Source of the DNA: Oxyruncus cristatus
Taxonomy: Eukaryota > Chordata > Aves > Passeriformes > Cotingidae
NCBI GenBank assembly: GCA_013399855.1
Contig: VXAY01002200.1
Coordinates: 71,263-135,262 of the forward strand
Direction of reading: 5' to 3'
DNA: 64,000 bases
Each line of letters starts with the position of its first letter. The first letter of the stretch is position 1. The notes under the pieces were generated by a model. That model was given only the letters and a program-made list of their open reading frames with translations. It had not been told where the DNA came from and searched no databases. The position numbers were made by a program, and so were the translations under genes. Below are positions 1 through 11,054 of this stretch, piece after piece.

Positions 1-3000
1 GAATTGCTCTATTCCTCCACAAATTTCCCGGATAGACTCATGTGCAGTGAAAACATATGTATGCACTGAATTTAATGTTTTGCCGCTCTTTAGACTTGCT
101 GAACACATACACATCACATATTTAATATCTGAGCAGTAAGTCTGACATCCCCACAGATAAAATATTCAGGGGTAACACTTCTAGAAAGTGCTGTACAAAG
201 CAAAACTAAACTCAGAGCGTCCTGCAGACAGACAATACTTTTTGACCAAGCCTGATTAGAGTTAATACAGTGGATTTAAGTGAGACAGAAATCCTGGACA
301 CATGTATCAATCCAGAGAATTTTTTTAATAGAAATATTGGACATGTTCATGGAAACCAATAATGAGGGGAAGAGAGAGTTTCACTTATAAGAGGAGCCTG
401 GAAGTGTTGGCTTGCTTAGTATGTCAAAATTAATGCTGAGAAGGGATGTCGTTTCTGCCTCTTAATGCAGCAGGGTATATTTCATGAAGAGAATTGATTA
501 TTAAAGCTATAGGAACATGTCAGCATGAGCCTGAATGAGTGAAAACTGACCATGCATGACTCAAGGCTGGAAACATTGCAAGTTTCTAATTGCCAGAGGA
601 GGGAGTTTCCTGGAACAATGGGAATAGTGGGACTGAAAAAAGGATTTATTGTTCTCATGGTGGCGCTTGATCTGTTTGAGAGCAAGACTGCATGCCAAAG
701 GATGGTTGTGACAGCCACATCAATACAATCAGGATCCTGAAGTCACATAGACTGAAAGGTAAGCAGGGATTTGGGTGTGGTAGGGCTCACATCCAAACCA
801 TGAAGAAGTAATATCACACAGAGTGGTTTAGACACAGTTTTGAGGGTTTCAGGCACTTCCACAGTGGAATTCTTTTCTTCTTTTACTCAGAACCACAGCA
901 TCTCATCCACACAGCTTTTCAAGCTTGTGAAGTAAATCAGTCAAAGAGGTATGTCAACTCCAATAAAAAACAGGCTGAGCTCAAGTGGTCAGTCTGTAGA
1001 GGTTTGACTGATTTGCATTAAGAATCTGACAGTGCAATGAAAGCTCTTTTTTTTTTTTNCAGTGCAAATAAAGCTTTTTTTTTTTTTTTTTTTTTTTTTA
1101 AGGTTTTTTGTTTTTTCTTCAAGAAAATTTAAAACCAGAGTTGTATGATTTCCACCTTTTCATCTTGTGGACTGGTAGAGATACCAGTTTAGCAAAAAAC
1201 TGAAAGTAGACCTTATATGGAGATCAAACATAAAAAACCCTGAAGACTCATGAAATTTTGTCTGTTGTAAAGAAATGTAAAATGTGATTTCAGACTCGTG
1301 ATCTTTCCATTAAACTTTTCCTAAACTTAATTCCTATACACAGTATTTATTTTTATTTGACTGAGGGCTGTATTTCTGTAACCAAGCCTGGGGGCTGTGC
1401 AGTTTAGAACTACTTTGTCTCAAAGTACAAAGGCAAAAACTCTCCTCCATCACTCCTCTGTTGATATTTTCCAGACAGTTTTTTCACACATTTTAGAAAA
1501 AAATGACCCAGCAATGTATACATCAGTATGGGAGAGTGCAGGTACACAGCAAATGGATTTTAAAGGTGTTGACAATCCAACAGAAAAATGTATTTTTCTA
1601 TTGATTGTTGGTCAGTCTAAACCAGAATATTTCCCCTGGCTTAATCATGACAACACCATCTCCTGTTACTTTGGATTTACTTCTCTCTCTAATTTTAGAG
1701 GGTATGGAGTGCAGATCCCTGTTGATTCCCATAATTACTGAAATGCCTGTCAATAACATCACAACTCATGATTATATCATCCTTAGATGGAGGACTTTGT
1801 TCTCTAATCCTTTTTTTGATCTTTCCCCACATGCTAAAAATAAAAAAAATGGGGTCAGTATAATGAAAAGTAACAGGCTGGCTCTTCACCTGTTGCTTCA
1901 TAGTCAGACCTGAGAACAGGTGGAAACATCTAGGATTTCTGAACTATTATCTGCATTTTGTTTGCCACTTCATTCCTCAAAAATCTGTCTTGTTCTATTC
2001 AGCACTTCTTAAAAGTCACTGAAATATTTAAAACTCTAAAAAGAAATAGATTGCTTGCAGCCTGAAGGCAAAGTTTATCCCAGGTAAACTCACACACTGA
2101 GGTCTTGGTAGGCTGTGAAAGAGGAGGACCTAAACAACCTCCTCGTTGTATTGTGGGACATAGCAGATGGACCGGCAGGGAGCCTGCTGGAAATCATGCC
2201 AAGGTACGAAAAATAGAGAAACACAAGGGTTAGACCAAGAGGCACCCCCACCTGCCAATTTATTATACAGAGTCCAAGCTCAGATGTGTCTCACCTATTT
2301 TACTGATGTCAGGGTACTTCTGCAAGCATATGAATTACCCAGAAGCTGGGAAAAAGGTCCCACATTGCTGTTTTAAGAATCTGAGGAGTTGAATAACAAA
2401 ATTTTTATCCCTAGTGAAATGAACACAGAGGTAATGAATACAACCTTGGAGCAAGAGCTTGTGTTTTCTTCTGAGAACTGATGCCTGATTTCCACTCACC
2501 TCCTCTCAACAAGAAAGGCTAAGATTTATATTAAAGCTTGGTTCCACAACTAGAATGATGTGGTGAACTTGACATGACTTCAAATGTACACTCATTCCCT
2601 AGTGGTGAGGATTCAAGGCACTTCTGACTATGGATTGTTTTAATTTCTTGAGTTAAATGCTTCACAGGGCAATACAAAATTCCTAACATCAACCTTGAAG
2701 GAAACATGTCTGTTTGAAACACTACATATGAACGTACTTAAATACGCTAAATATGAGCACATGACAGTGTTTTTATGAATCAAAGCTATAACTCAATTTC
2801 TAAGCCCAAATAATCGCATTAGGTAATGAATGTTTCTATACTAATATACAACTATCTTTTGTTAAGAGATGTTGTTATTGCTTTGACTGCTCCATAAGAA
2901 TTTGATCATAATCCCATAGAACCTATTTTGTCCAGAAGTAATATTTTCTGAAATTACAGTCTCAAAATTTAAAGATGGAAAGTTTTTCAGACTAGGCAGC

Positions 3001-3676
3001 TCATCAATATATGACTGTAATGTATCCCTTATTAATATTGAAAATTTTAGCTAGAATTAATGATGGACAATTTTTTTACTAAATAGCCAGCAAAACAAAA
3101 TCTGTTCTGTTTGACAACATCATATGTATTCCTTGTCTGTTTCAGGAGCTGAGCCATAAGGTTTTTGCTGATAATAAAATTTAAAAAGAAGTGGTGATTT
3201 TTTAGACTACTGTAAGACTGACCTGAAGATTGCTAAATCAGTGGAAATGTTCCAGCTGATTATACGTACTGTGGATGAGGCCCTCCGTGCATTCTACTAC
3301 CAGCTGTTACACATCACTGACAAACACCACTTTTCTTCTTTAAAGCTCTTCTCCTGAGAGCAATTTGTGAGAAGATATCAAATGCATGAGAATAATTTTA
3401 AAATTAGCTTGATCTTAGCTATGCAGTGTTGTAGAATAAATATTTAAAGTCATGCAAGAGATGTCACTTGAATTTACCAATGACAGACTGAGCCAGAATA
3501 GCTCCATATTTTTTAATGAGGAATGAGGTTTAGATTAAGAAACTTTGGTAGATTAAATTTATTCAGCTTTCAACATTATAAGTTGTCACAGGGGAAGCCA
3601 TACATTAAACTGGAAAACAGGCAAATTAATAAATTACTCCTAAATCCAGTAAGGAACTATTTGGAATCTCATCATC
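1..3676. other. AT-rich single-copy DNA, no gene seen
   Basis: No ORF here shows codon-like conservation, splice-flanked structure or a recognisable domain. The longest open frame (1397-1741) has no motif I know and lies in AT-rich DNA where such frames arise by chance. The stretch contains a poly-T tract (1075-1099) and a single-N assembly join at 1059, annotated separately. I see no diagnostic repeat end. Confidence 0.6.
1030..1099. repeat. Poly-T tract with single-N contig join and local duplication
   Basis: A single N at 1059 separates two versions of the same text. The left side (about 1030-1058) reads CAGTGCAATGAAAGCT then poly-T; the right side (1060-1099) reads CAGTGCAAATAAAGCT then poly-T. 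The most likely cause is two contig ends that overlapped but were not merged because of the homopolymer, so the duplication is probably an artefact. Confidence 0.75.
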
Positions 3677-3754
3677 ATGGCTAAGCTTCGCGAACGAAGA
3701 TTTGGGAAGGGCTCTACCCACGTTTGTTGCAAGCGCGTTGAATTTGGAATCTAA
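3677..3754 (+). other. CpG-dense patch with a 25-codon ORF and hairpin
   Basis: Between about 3686 and 3740 there are six CpG dinucleotides in DNA that is otherwise nearly CpG-free. An ATG at 3677 opens 25 codons ending at a TAA at 3752-3754; the peptide is basic (MAKLRERRFGKG at its start, a CC pair near the middle). CTTCG at 3686 and CGAAG at 3695 form the arms of a small hairpin with loop CGAA. I do not recognise the sequence. It could be a constrained noncoding element, a young insertion or chance. The ORF alone is too short to call a gene. Confidence 0.3.
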
Positions 3755-5617
3755 GCCCATGGATTATGTAAAATTGAGAGTTTCTCCACAAATTGTTTTG
3801 AAATTTATTTAGTTTACTATTTTTATTAGAGACCATGGCAAAAATATAATAGGAGACAAACAAAATTTGTTGATGGCTTAAAGACAGAAAAGAGCACCAA
3901 CGCAGAAGAGAATGAGAACACTCTGGAGGTGAAAATAAAAAAGTCAGGGAATTTATAAGAAACACAATGAACTGTCTTAATAAAATGTGGAAAATCAGTT
4001 GGAAGTGACAGTGACAAAAACTGATCTTGTCTTGAACAATTGCAGGTTAGTAACAGTAAGGTTTCCACTATTCACAGGAGTTAGATTCTTGAACAGTTTT
4101 CCAAAATAAGTACAAAGTAATTGAAGCAGATTGAGGGTGGAGTTTGTTCAATTTGTGAAGGGGATTATACGAGTTCTTATTGCCTGCAGTAACAGGAAAC
4201 TGGAACAGTGTAGTAGGGCCTCATAAAATCTGTTATTTCTACCTTTTCTCCTCTTCTATTTTGCAAAATTTTATGTGTGTTCTTTTCCTTGTCTTCTCCA
4301 ATAATTCACTATTTTCTTAAAAACATCAGAAACTTTTGCAAGACGGTGAACGGTGTAGAAAAGGACTACAAGAAATCACTATTAAAACACACAGAATAAT
4401 TTTCCTCATTTTCTATGCTTGCCTGATTTGAAACTCTGGAGTGGCACTCTGGGGCTGTTTCCATTGCAACACATGAGGTGATTACATTTGGATTTGTTTC
4501 TTGGAGAAGGCCCAGAAAAGGAACTCTGATGGAAAGTCCTGCAATTGTGATACCTCTGAGACTTTATTAACAGGCACCATGACATCACTGCTCACTTAAA
4601 GAAGGTCAGTTCATCCTTTCTTTTTTGTAGACTGCTGTGGGGGAGAGGAAGACATACAAACAAAGCTGTCTTGTTGGCTGACTGGTTTTCAGGGCCCATA
4701 GACATGTGGGTGGAAAGAGTGGGCAATACCACTGTATCTCAAAGCAGAAAATATTTTAGCACCTGTGGATAAGTAGTTCAAACCATGGGAGACATTCAGG
4801 GGAAGGGTTTGCACTGAAAAATTAGTGAAAAACTAGAAGACAGCTAGACAAGTGAGTGTGTAAGTGGTTCTGTTTGTTACTTTCTAGCAGAAAAGTAACT
4901 CAAATCATGGCTTTTGGATCTGTAATTAGAAAAAAAAAAAAAAGGAGAAAAAAAAACCTCAAAACTTCCCAATCTAATTTTAGGATTCCAAAATTTCCTT
5001 TCTTTCCTTTACTCTTATTTTAAGATCTTGGTGCATTAAAAAGGTTTGGGTTTTGTTTTGAATCACAACTTTCTTGCCTATGTCTAGACCTGCTCTAGTT
5101 AGGTTTGCTAGGACAGTAGTCCTGTGCTGTCCCAGGGTCTTTCAGAGTAAACCTGCATCTGAAGAGACTATAGCTGGTACACAAAAGTCTGCCTGAGTAT
5201 TCAGGGAATGATAAAACAACTCCCTGTTTTCCAGTGAGCATTAACTGTAGTGATCTCAATGCAAGTAGCAACAGGTTTAACTATTTCTCTCATGAGCAGA
5301 GTGTGTAAAGTATAAACACCTGTAATGATTAGCACTATCTTCTCTGACTGGTAACTGTCAGAGAACCAAGGAAGAACCAAGCCTAGTTGGGCATCTGAGG
5401 CCATCCACTGGGACGATGGGGCTTTTCTGAGCTGACATGGGAAGACCACCCTGAAATGATATAGGAGGAACTGTTTCACCATACACCTGCCCAAACTATG
5501 GTGTATAACACCTTGTTTCACTGCTCAGGGTGAGGCAGGCTGGTTTGTTGAAGGTTTGTCCACCAACCACAGATATTATGCCTGAAAAAATACCATACCA
5601 GTTTTAACTCTCCAAGA
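3755..5617. other. Single-copy noncoding DNA, no gene seen
   Basis: AT-rich sequence with an A-tract near 4930-4960 and no recognisable repeat or coding signal. ORFs present on both strands are short and lack domains. Confidence 0.55.
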
Positions 5618-5618
5618 G

Positions 5619-5699
5619 TTATAGAATTATAGAATAATTTGGGTTGGAAGAGACCTTTAAAGGTCATCTGGACCAACTCCTCTGCCATGAACAGGGACA
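5619..5699 (-). mobile_element. CR1 LINE, 3'-terminal fragment
   Basis: This is the reverse complement of a CR1 3' end. It begins with TATAGAATTATAGAAT, the complement of the short terminal repeats, followed by GGGTTGGAAGAGACC and the AGGTCATCTGGACCAA block. Only about 80 bp survive. CR1 copies are typically 5'-truncated by incomplete target-primed reverse transcription, so a 3' stub is expected. It has no coding capacity. Confidence 0.92.
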
Positions 5700-6539
5700 A
5701 GAGAAAGAAACAGCATAGAATTTGAACTCAGCTGAAGAAAACTAGTATAACACCAAGCTTGGATTGATTGTTTTCTTGCAGGTGTTTTGGTAGATCTGAA
5801 TTTTCAAGAGCAGATGTATAAAGATGTTTAAGTGTTAGTATGAGCAGAGCAGACCACCTGACTGCACAAGTGATTAATTACATGACAGTCACAATTAAGA
5901 TGCAGGACACCATCTCTCTGATGAAAGAAGAAGAAAAGATTTAAGTAGGTCATAAACAGGTCCTGAGAGTTGAAGAGATATTAAAAATATATACTATAAA
6001 AAGAAAAATGCTCCCTTCTGTATGTTTATATCCAGCTGCCTGAACCTGCCATGAGGTCTTTTCTTTCCTGAGACTTCAACACTTAATAATAAAAAATATC
6101 ATCCACAAAAAATTCTTTCATGAGCAGAAAAGATTTCAAGAAGTATGACAAAGTTTTAGGACTTCTGACAAAGATAGTAATTTTAGTGGCTTTTTTTATT
6201 TTTTTAGACCTGGACAGTGACTTTCAAACATCGAGATGTGATGTTTTAAATAATCTCAGGATATCTTTCAGTCTTCATGTCTGAACTGTGTTCTTTATTC
6301 GACCATATTTCTAAATACAATATGAGAACAACATTTCTAAGAATTTCTAAGAATTATTATTTACTTTGTATTAAGAAATAAAGTGGAATCAAAGTGTTTT
6401 CTAGTTTTTCAGCATGGACTGGGCTGAGAAATGTTTTTGGCTTTGTCTGGAGTTCTGCCTAAAACTGGATAACAAAGTGGAAGTCCAGAATTGCCAGGTG
6501 TTGTATGCCTGGAAATATTTCAAGGAAAACATCTGGAAT
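5700..6539. other. Single-copy noncoding DNA, nothing recognised
   Basis: AT-rich sequence with a small tandem duplication of TTCTAAGAA near 6335-6355. No coding or repeat family signal recognised. Confidence 0.5.
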
Positions 6540-6610
6540 TTCATCTGCAAGGGGAACAAAGCACTGGAAGCTGTACTGAGTTGTCCAAAATCACACAACC
6601 TCTCAGAGGA
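6540..6610 (-). mobile_element. Possible MIR (CORE-SINE) relic
   Basis: The stretch aligns by eye with the minus strand of MIR: an ATCTGCAAGG segment in place of ACAGATGAGG, a GCACTGGAAG segment in place of GCACAGAGAG, then TTGTCCAAAATCACACA in place of the TTGCCCAAGGTCACACA core. MIR is an ancient tRNA-derived SINE that is rare but present in sauropsids. Divergence is high and the match was made from memory. Confidence 0.35.
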
Positions 6611-9600
6611 AAACCAGCCCTCCTAAGACCGTCATTATGTGCAATTTGCATTTTCATTCTTACCAATCAGTCAGTCACCCAGACAGCCACAAATCTTCCT
6701 GAAAAGAAACAATGACTGAAGCCAGAAGAAATGCAGATTTTGGCTCAAAACTATTTCAGTTAATAAACAGATATAAGTAACTTATGGTTTAAAATGTATC
6801 AGTAGCTAAAGATCTCATTTATTCCTTAAGAACAAGATATTGGTATCTTTCTAAGCATAAACACTAGTCATTTTCCCCCAATTACTTTTATTTGACTTCT
6901 TATTTAGGCTGCTCCGTCTGTAAGGTATCATGCATAGTAAATCCCTCTTGCTGTTGCCCTTCTCTGATCTCTGTACAGCTGTGTGCTGCAAGAGAGTTCT
7001 GTGGGCAGGAATGAGTCTGACATACTGTGGATGCTCTTGCACACAAAAAATAGAGCAGGCTTGAACAATAGTCCTTTAAGTTTCCTGTATCCATAGAGGC
7101 TGTATTTTTAAAGCTGTCCAAAGAGACTGTATATCCAGCTCAGATTGTAATTACTGGCATTACTGCTTTAAAATTGAATGCTTTTGCACATTTCAGGTGG
7201 ATTATAGAATCTTCCAATATAAATTACTTTTCAGTGTGACAGTGTTTGTCTTGACTTATCTCACTCCTCTTTTGTCATAAGGAGGTTTTCTAGTTCTCAT
7301 AATGTTGTCTAAACATCTTTCCAAGCAACTTCCACAAGACATCTCTGTACTGTTTTTGTTATCAGGGATTAAAAAGGCTATGGAAGATCCTGTATTGTAG
7401 GTGATGGAAATGTAAGAGTTACTGTTCCACTAATCCCTTATTTCACCCAATTTCTGTTTCAAACCCACCTGGCAGGACTAGGATGAAGGTCAGAGACTCA
7501 GAAACAGTTTTACCCAGTTAAGCTTTTGTGCCAAATCCTAAAGACTGCATATTTGCAGGCAACTGGCAAAAAGGCTCTTTTAGGGTTTTTTTTTGGGGGG
7601 GGTTGTTGTTGTTTTTTTTTTTTTAAATCAATAAATAACAATTCATGTGGCATTCCATTCTATTGGCGATGAAATTACTAGCCTCATTCTGTCCTGCAGG
7701 GAGACCCAAACCAGTGAATTTAGTGTACTCTTTTTTTTTTCAACATTTGTCCTTGACAACAATTGTTCCAGTTCCATTTAAGGGAACTGGACGTAAAAAG
7801 CAGTCTCAGAATTTAAATATTTACTGTGGAATTTAAGTTACTGCAGGAGTCTGAATACGTGATTCCCATTGACACTGAGGAGCATCCCAGAGTCAGTGAA
7901 GAACAGAAATCCTAGGGTTCTTTTACAGGAATATGTCTATACTAAATTGCATTGAAAATGTGTAAAATCATCACATTTTTATTAATAAAATCCAGTTATC
8001 AAAAAAAGGTTAAAAAAGCTATATATCCAGAAAATACAGGTGTGGGGGTTATTTTGGTTTGTTTTTTGGTGGTGGTTTGGTGTTTTTTAATGGAAATCTG
8101 TTAGAGCAAAACATTACCTAAAACTATAATGTCCTTGAAAGTGTTGTGCGCTTAAGTACCTCAGGAAATCTCACCTTTAACACTTAGCAGATGGTGAGGG
8201 AATAAAAGTCTGCAACGTATATGCCATTTTTTTAACGCTTAATAAGGAGTGGACAAGTGCAATGCTGTAATGTGAATACATGAAGTATAGATGGGATTTA
8301 AATCTTAGGTTTGCTCTATGAACTGACTATAAAAGTTTTGGAAAACATTCTTTTTAAAAAAATCTTTAGTAGTTTGGATTTATAAAAGCTACTCTCTGTG
8401 CCACTGTTTTAATGTTGGGGGCCACAGAGAAAAAAAATATGGGTCAAAAAGTGGCTTTTAAAACTGAGTAAGATATTACCTCTGGTGAAGAATATCACCC
8501 TGGTCAGATCCCACAGCTGAGCAGGTCACATGTGCACTTCCTACAGCATTTTAGTCAAAGACCCACTTTTTAAAATGTATTAGCTGGTCTACTTAGACTG
8601 AATAACTTAGTGACTGCTTCCATTGAGCAGCTCCTCAGTAACATGCGGTGAGGACAGGAACCTCTGGCTTGAGGCAGTGACAGGCAGCTGAGGCAAGTAG
8701 GAGGAGAGCAACCTCTCCAACCAGTGCTGGAGTTGCATGAACACGTAAAGCTTTTAGTGATTTACTAGCAAGTTAGTTGGGGAGAGAAGCAAAAACATAC
8801 TCTGCTTATGCTAAAAAATAGGTGACTGTCAGTGCTTTTGTGCACACAGGCATTCTTCAGTTGTGAACTCGGTCTGAAATACGTAACTCAGTCCAGTAGT
8901 TCCAAACAAGACCTTTAAAAACTGGTTTATTTATTCATTTTATTTTCTTCCTCAGACCATGTAAACACTTGTGTTCAAAAATCAGAGCCCTTCTTTTTCC
9001 CTGTGCTTTCTCCTTCCAGCATCGCATCAGTGACCTGATTTTCAGAGGAACAGCTCTCAAAGTCCACAGGAGGTACTCAGCATGTCTGAAAAATCAAGCC
9101 ATAAATAGACATGAATCTTTCTTTCTTTTTTCCTCCAGGAACTGAACTGCCAAGTCTCAGCAAACAGCCAAAGAAACCCAGCTTGTTCACAAATGCTAAT
9201 TTAAAGCTGCATGTGTGTTTGCATAGGCTGCATCGGACTGATTAAGTCTGAGTCACAATAGAAGAGAAACTTTTTTTTCTAAAAGGAATCTCTAAATTCT
9301 TGGAGGTTTGGGAGAGGAAAAAAAGGCTGTCATTTGAGAGATCTGCATCTGTGGGATCTGTGAGTAAGCTTGGAGCGGAAGCAAAGAGGAAATCCCCCAC
9401 ACCACTTAATGAAATGCTGTTGTGAGATAATCACTGCCAAAGAAACTCATCAGTTCAGACTTTGAACATCTTTGTCTGTTAAAGTGTCTGAACTGAGCAA
9501 GAAAAACATGCATTTCCTGTGTTGGGGGGCTTTTTTTCCCATATTAAGATCCAGATTGTTATTCTGTAGGAAATGGTATCATTCATATTGGGAAAAGTAG

Positions 9601-10224
9601 GGTAGAGAACTGGGTTTTATTATGATTCTTTTCTCAATGGATTGACTTTTTGTTTGTTTTGAAGATCTTGGGAACAAGAAACTATTTCCTAGCACAAGAG
9701 AAGTTAATAGTCATCCTGTCATGTTCCTCTCATGTCTCTTCTTAAATCTTTGTTTTCTCAAATCAAAACACTGTTATGTGCAAAGCAGCTGTGGAAAAAC
9801 TCTGATGGAGGGAGAAAATTCTTACCTTAAATCCTCATTAAATTCATAGGAAGAAGAAAGAGAAGTCATTTGTAGTCAGGGAAAAGGAATTTTAGAATTC
9901 TCTCAAAGAGAAGGCATTGCTAAGCTCAAATCAAGACACTAGTGTTTCTCTAAGGTGTCACAGGTCCAGCAAACTAGATCCCCAGACTTATTTACCTGAA
10001 ATAGCAGAGTACAGATATGTTCCAGATCAAAGTAGCTCTACTCTACTTTCATTTAGTAAATGATTCATAAATTGCCCCAGATATTACATGAACCATTACA
10101 TGGTTAATTTTAACAATTCCTCTCCTGCATATAAATCAGTATAACTCCACTGTCCACAACAGGCTGAGGCAAAATAAAGGGATACATTCCTCAGTGCAAG
10201 AGGAGGGAGTAGAAAACCCAAAGG
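6611..10224. other. Single-copy noncoding DNA with poly-T/GTT tract
   Basis: No gene or repeat end recognised. A low-complexity T/G tract lies at about 7580-7625 and a GT-rich patch at about 8040-8085. Some blocks (for example 9130-9260) are less AT-rich and could be conserved noncoding sequence, but nothing in one genome can show that. Confidence 0.5.
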
Positions 10225-11012
10225 GGTAATTGAATGCACCATTAGCAAGCTGGGTGATGATACTAAACTGGGAAGTATTTTCCCTTGCATAGGGTTATAG
10301 ATAGGTTGGAGCTCTGAGCAATGATTAATGGGATCAAATTTAACAAGATTAAATGCCATATTCTGCATCTGGGATGCAGTAACACTGAGCATAAACTGGG
10401 AGAGCAGTGACTGGAGATCAGCCCTGCAGAAAGGGATCTGACAGTAGCTCAACGGGAGCCAGCAGTGAGTGTGCCCTGACAGCCCAGAGGGCAAACCCAC
10501 CCTGGGGTGCATCAAACACAGCACGACCAGCTGGACAAAAGAGAGGGTTGTCCCACTGTGTTCAGTGTTGGTGTGGCCTCACCTGGAGCCCTCTGTGCAG
10601 TGCTGGGACCCACCTGTGAAGAATGATGTGAAGGCCCTGGAATGTATCCCAAGGAGCACAACACAGCTGGTGACAGGGCTGGAAGGCACATCCTGTGAGG
10701 AGCAGCTGAAAGCTCTGGGCTTGCCTAGTTTGGAGAAGAGGAGGCTGAGAAGCAATCTCATTGCTCTCCACAGTACCCTGAGGAGGGGAAGGGAAGTACT
10801 GAGTTTTGCTTCCTGGGATCCAGTGATCTTTACCAAGAGGGTGGTTAAACAGTGCAACAGGGCTTCTAGAGAGGTGCTTGATGCCCCAAGCCTGTCAGTG
10901 TTTAAGAGGTATTTTGACAATGTCCTTAATAACATGCTTTAACTTCTGGTCATCCCTGAAGTTGTCAGGCAGTTGGACTAGTTGGTCATTGTAACTCCCA
11001 ACTGAAATTATT
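10225..11012 (+). mobile_element. CR1 LINE, 5'-truncated, RT C-terminus to 3' end
   Basis: The copy starts inside the reverse-transcriptase region: near 10234-10280 it reads as SKLGDDTKLG, the position of the F-A-D-D catalytic block, with Asp-Asp kept and the preceding residues changed. It continues through a CR1 C-terminal segment ([21 protein letters not shown] at about 10730-10785 in one frame, a tryptophan/KRVVKQCN segment near 10830). It ends with a 3' UTR (TTGGACTAGTTGGTCATTGT) and a pentamer tail. Frameshifts and stops make it non-functional. Its 3' UTR differs from the copies at 34.8 and 58.1 kb, so it belongs to another CR1 subfamily. Confidence 0.93.
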
Positions 11013-11054
11013 CTAGTCTAATGTAGTCTAGTCTAGTCTAGTCTAGTCTAGTCT
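11013..11054. repeat. (TAGTC)n pentanucleotide array at CR1 tail
   Basis: Positions 11024-11054 are six uninterrupted TAGTC units plus one base, preceded by an interrupted CTAGTCTAATG segment. It sits exactly where CR1 copies of this type carry a short tandem tail. The array probably grew by slippage from a mutated tail unit. Confidence 0.9.

Noticed and set aside
1397..1741. 114-codon open frame on the plus strand
   Set aside because: No recognisable domain, no splice-paired flanks, and such lengths are expected by chance in AT-rich noncoding DNA of this size.
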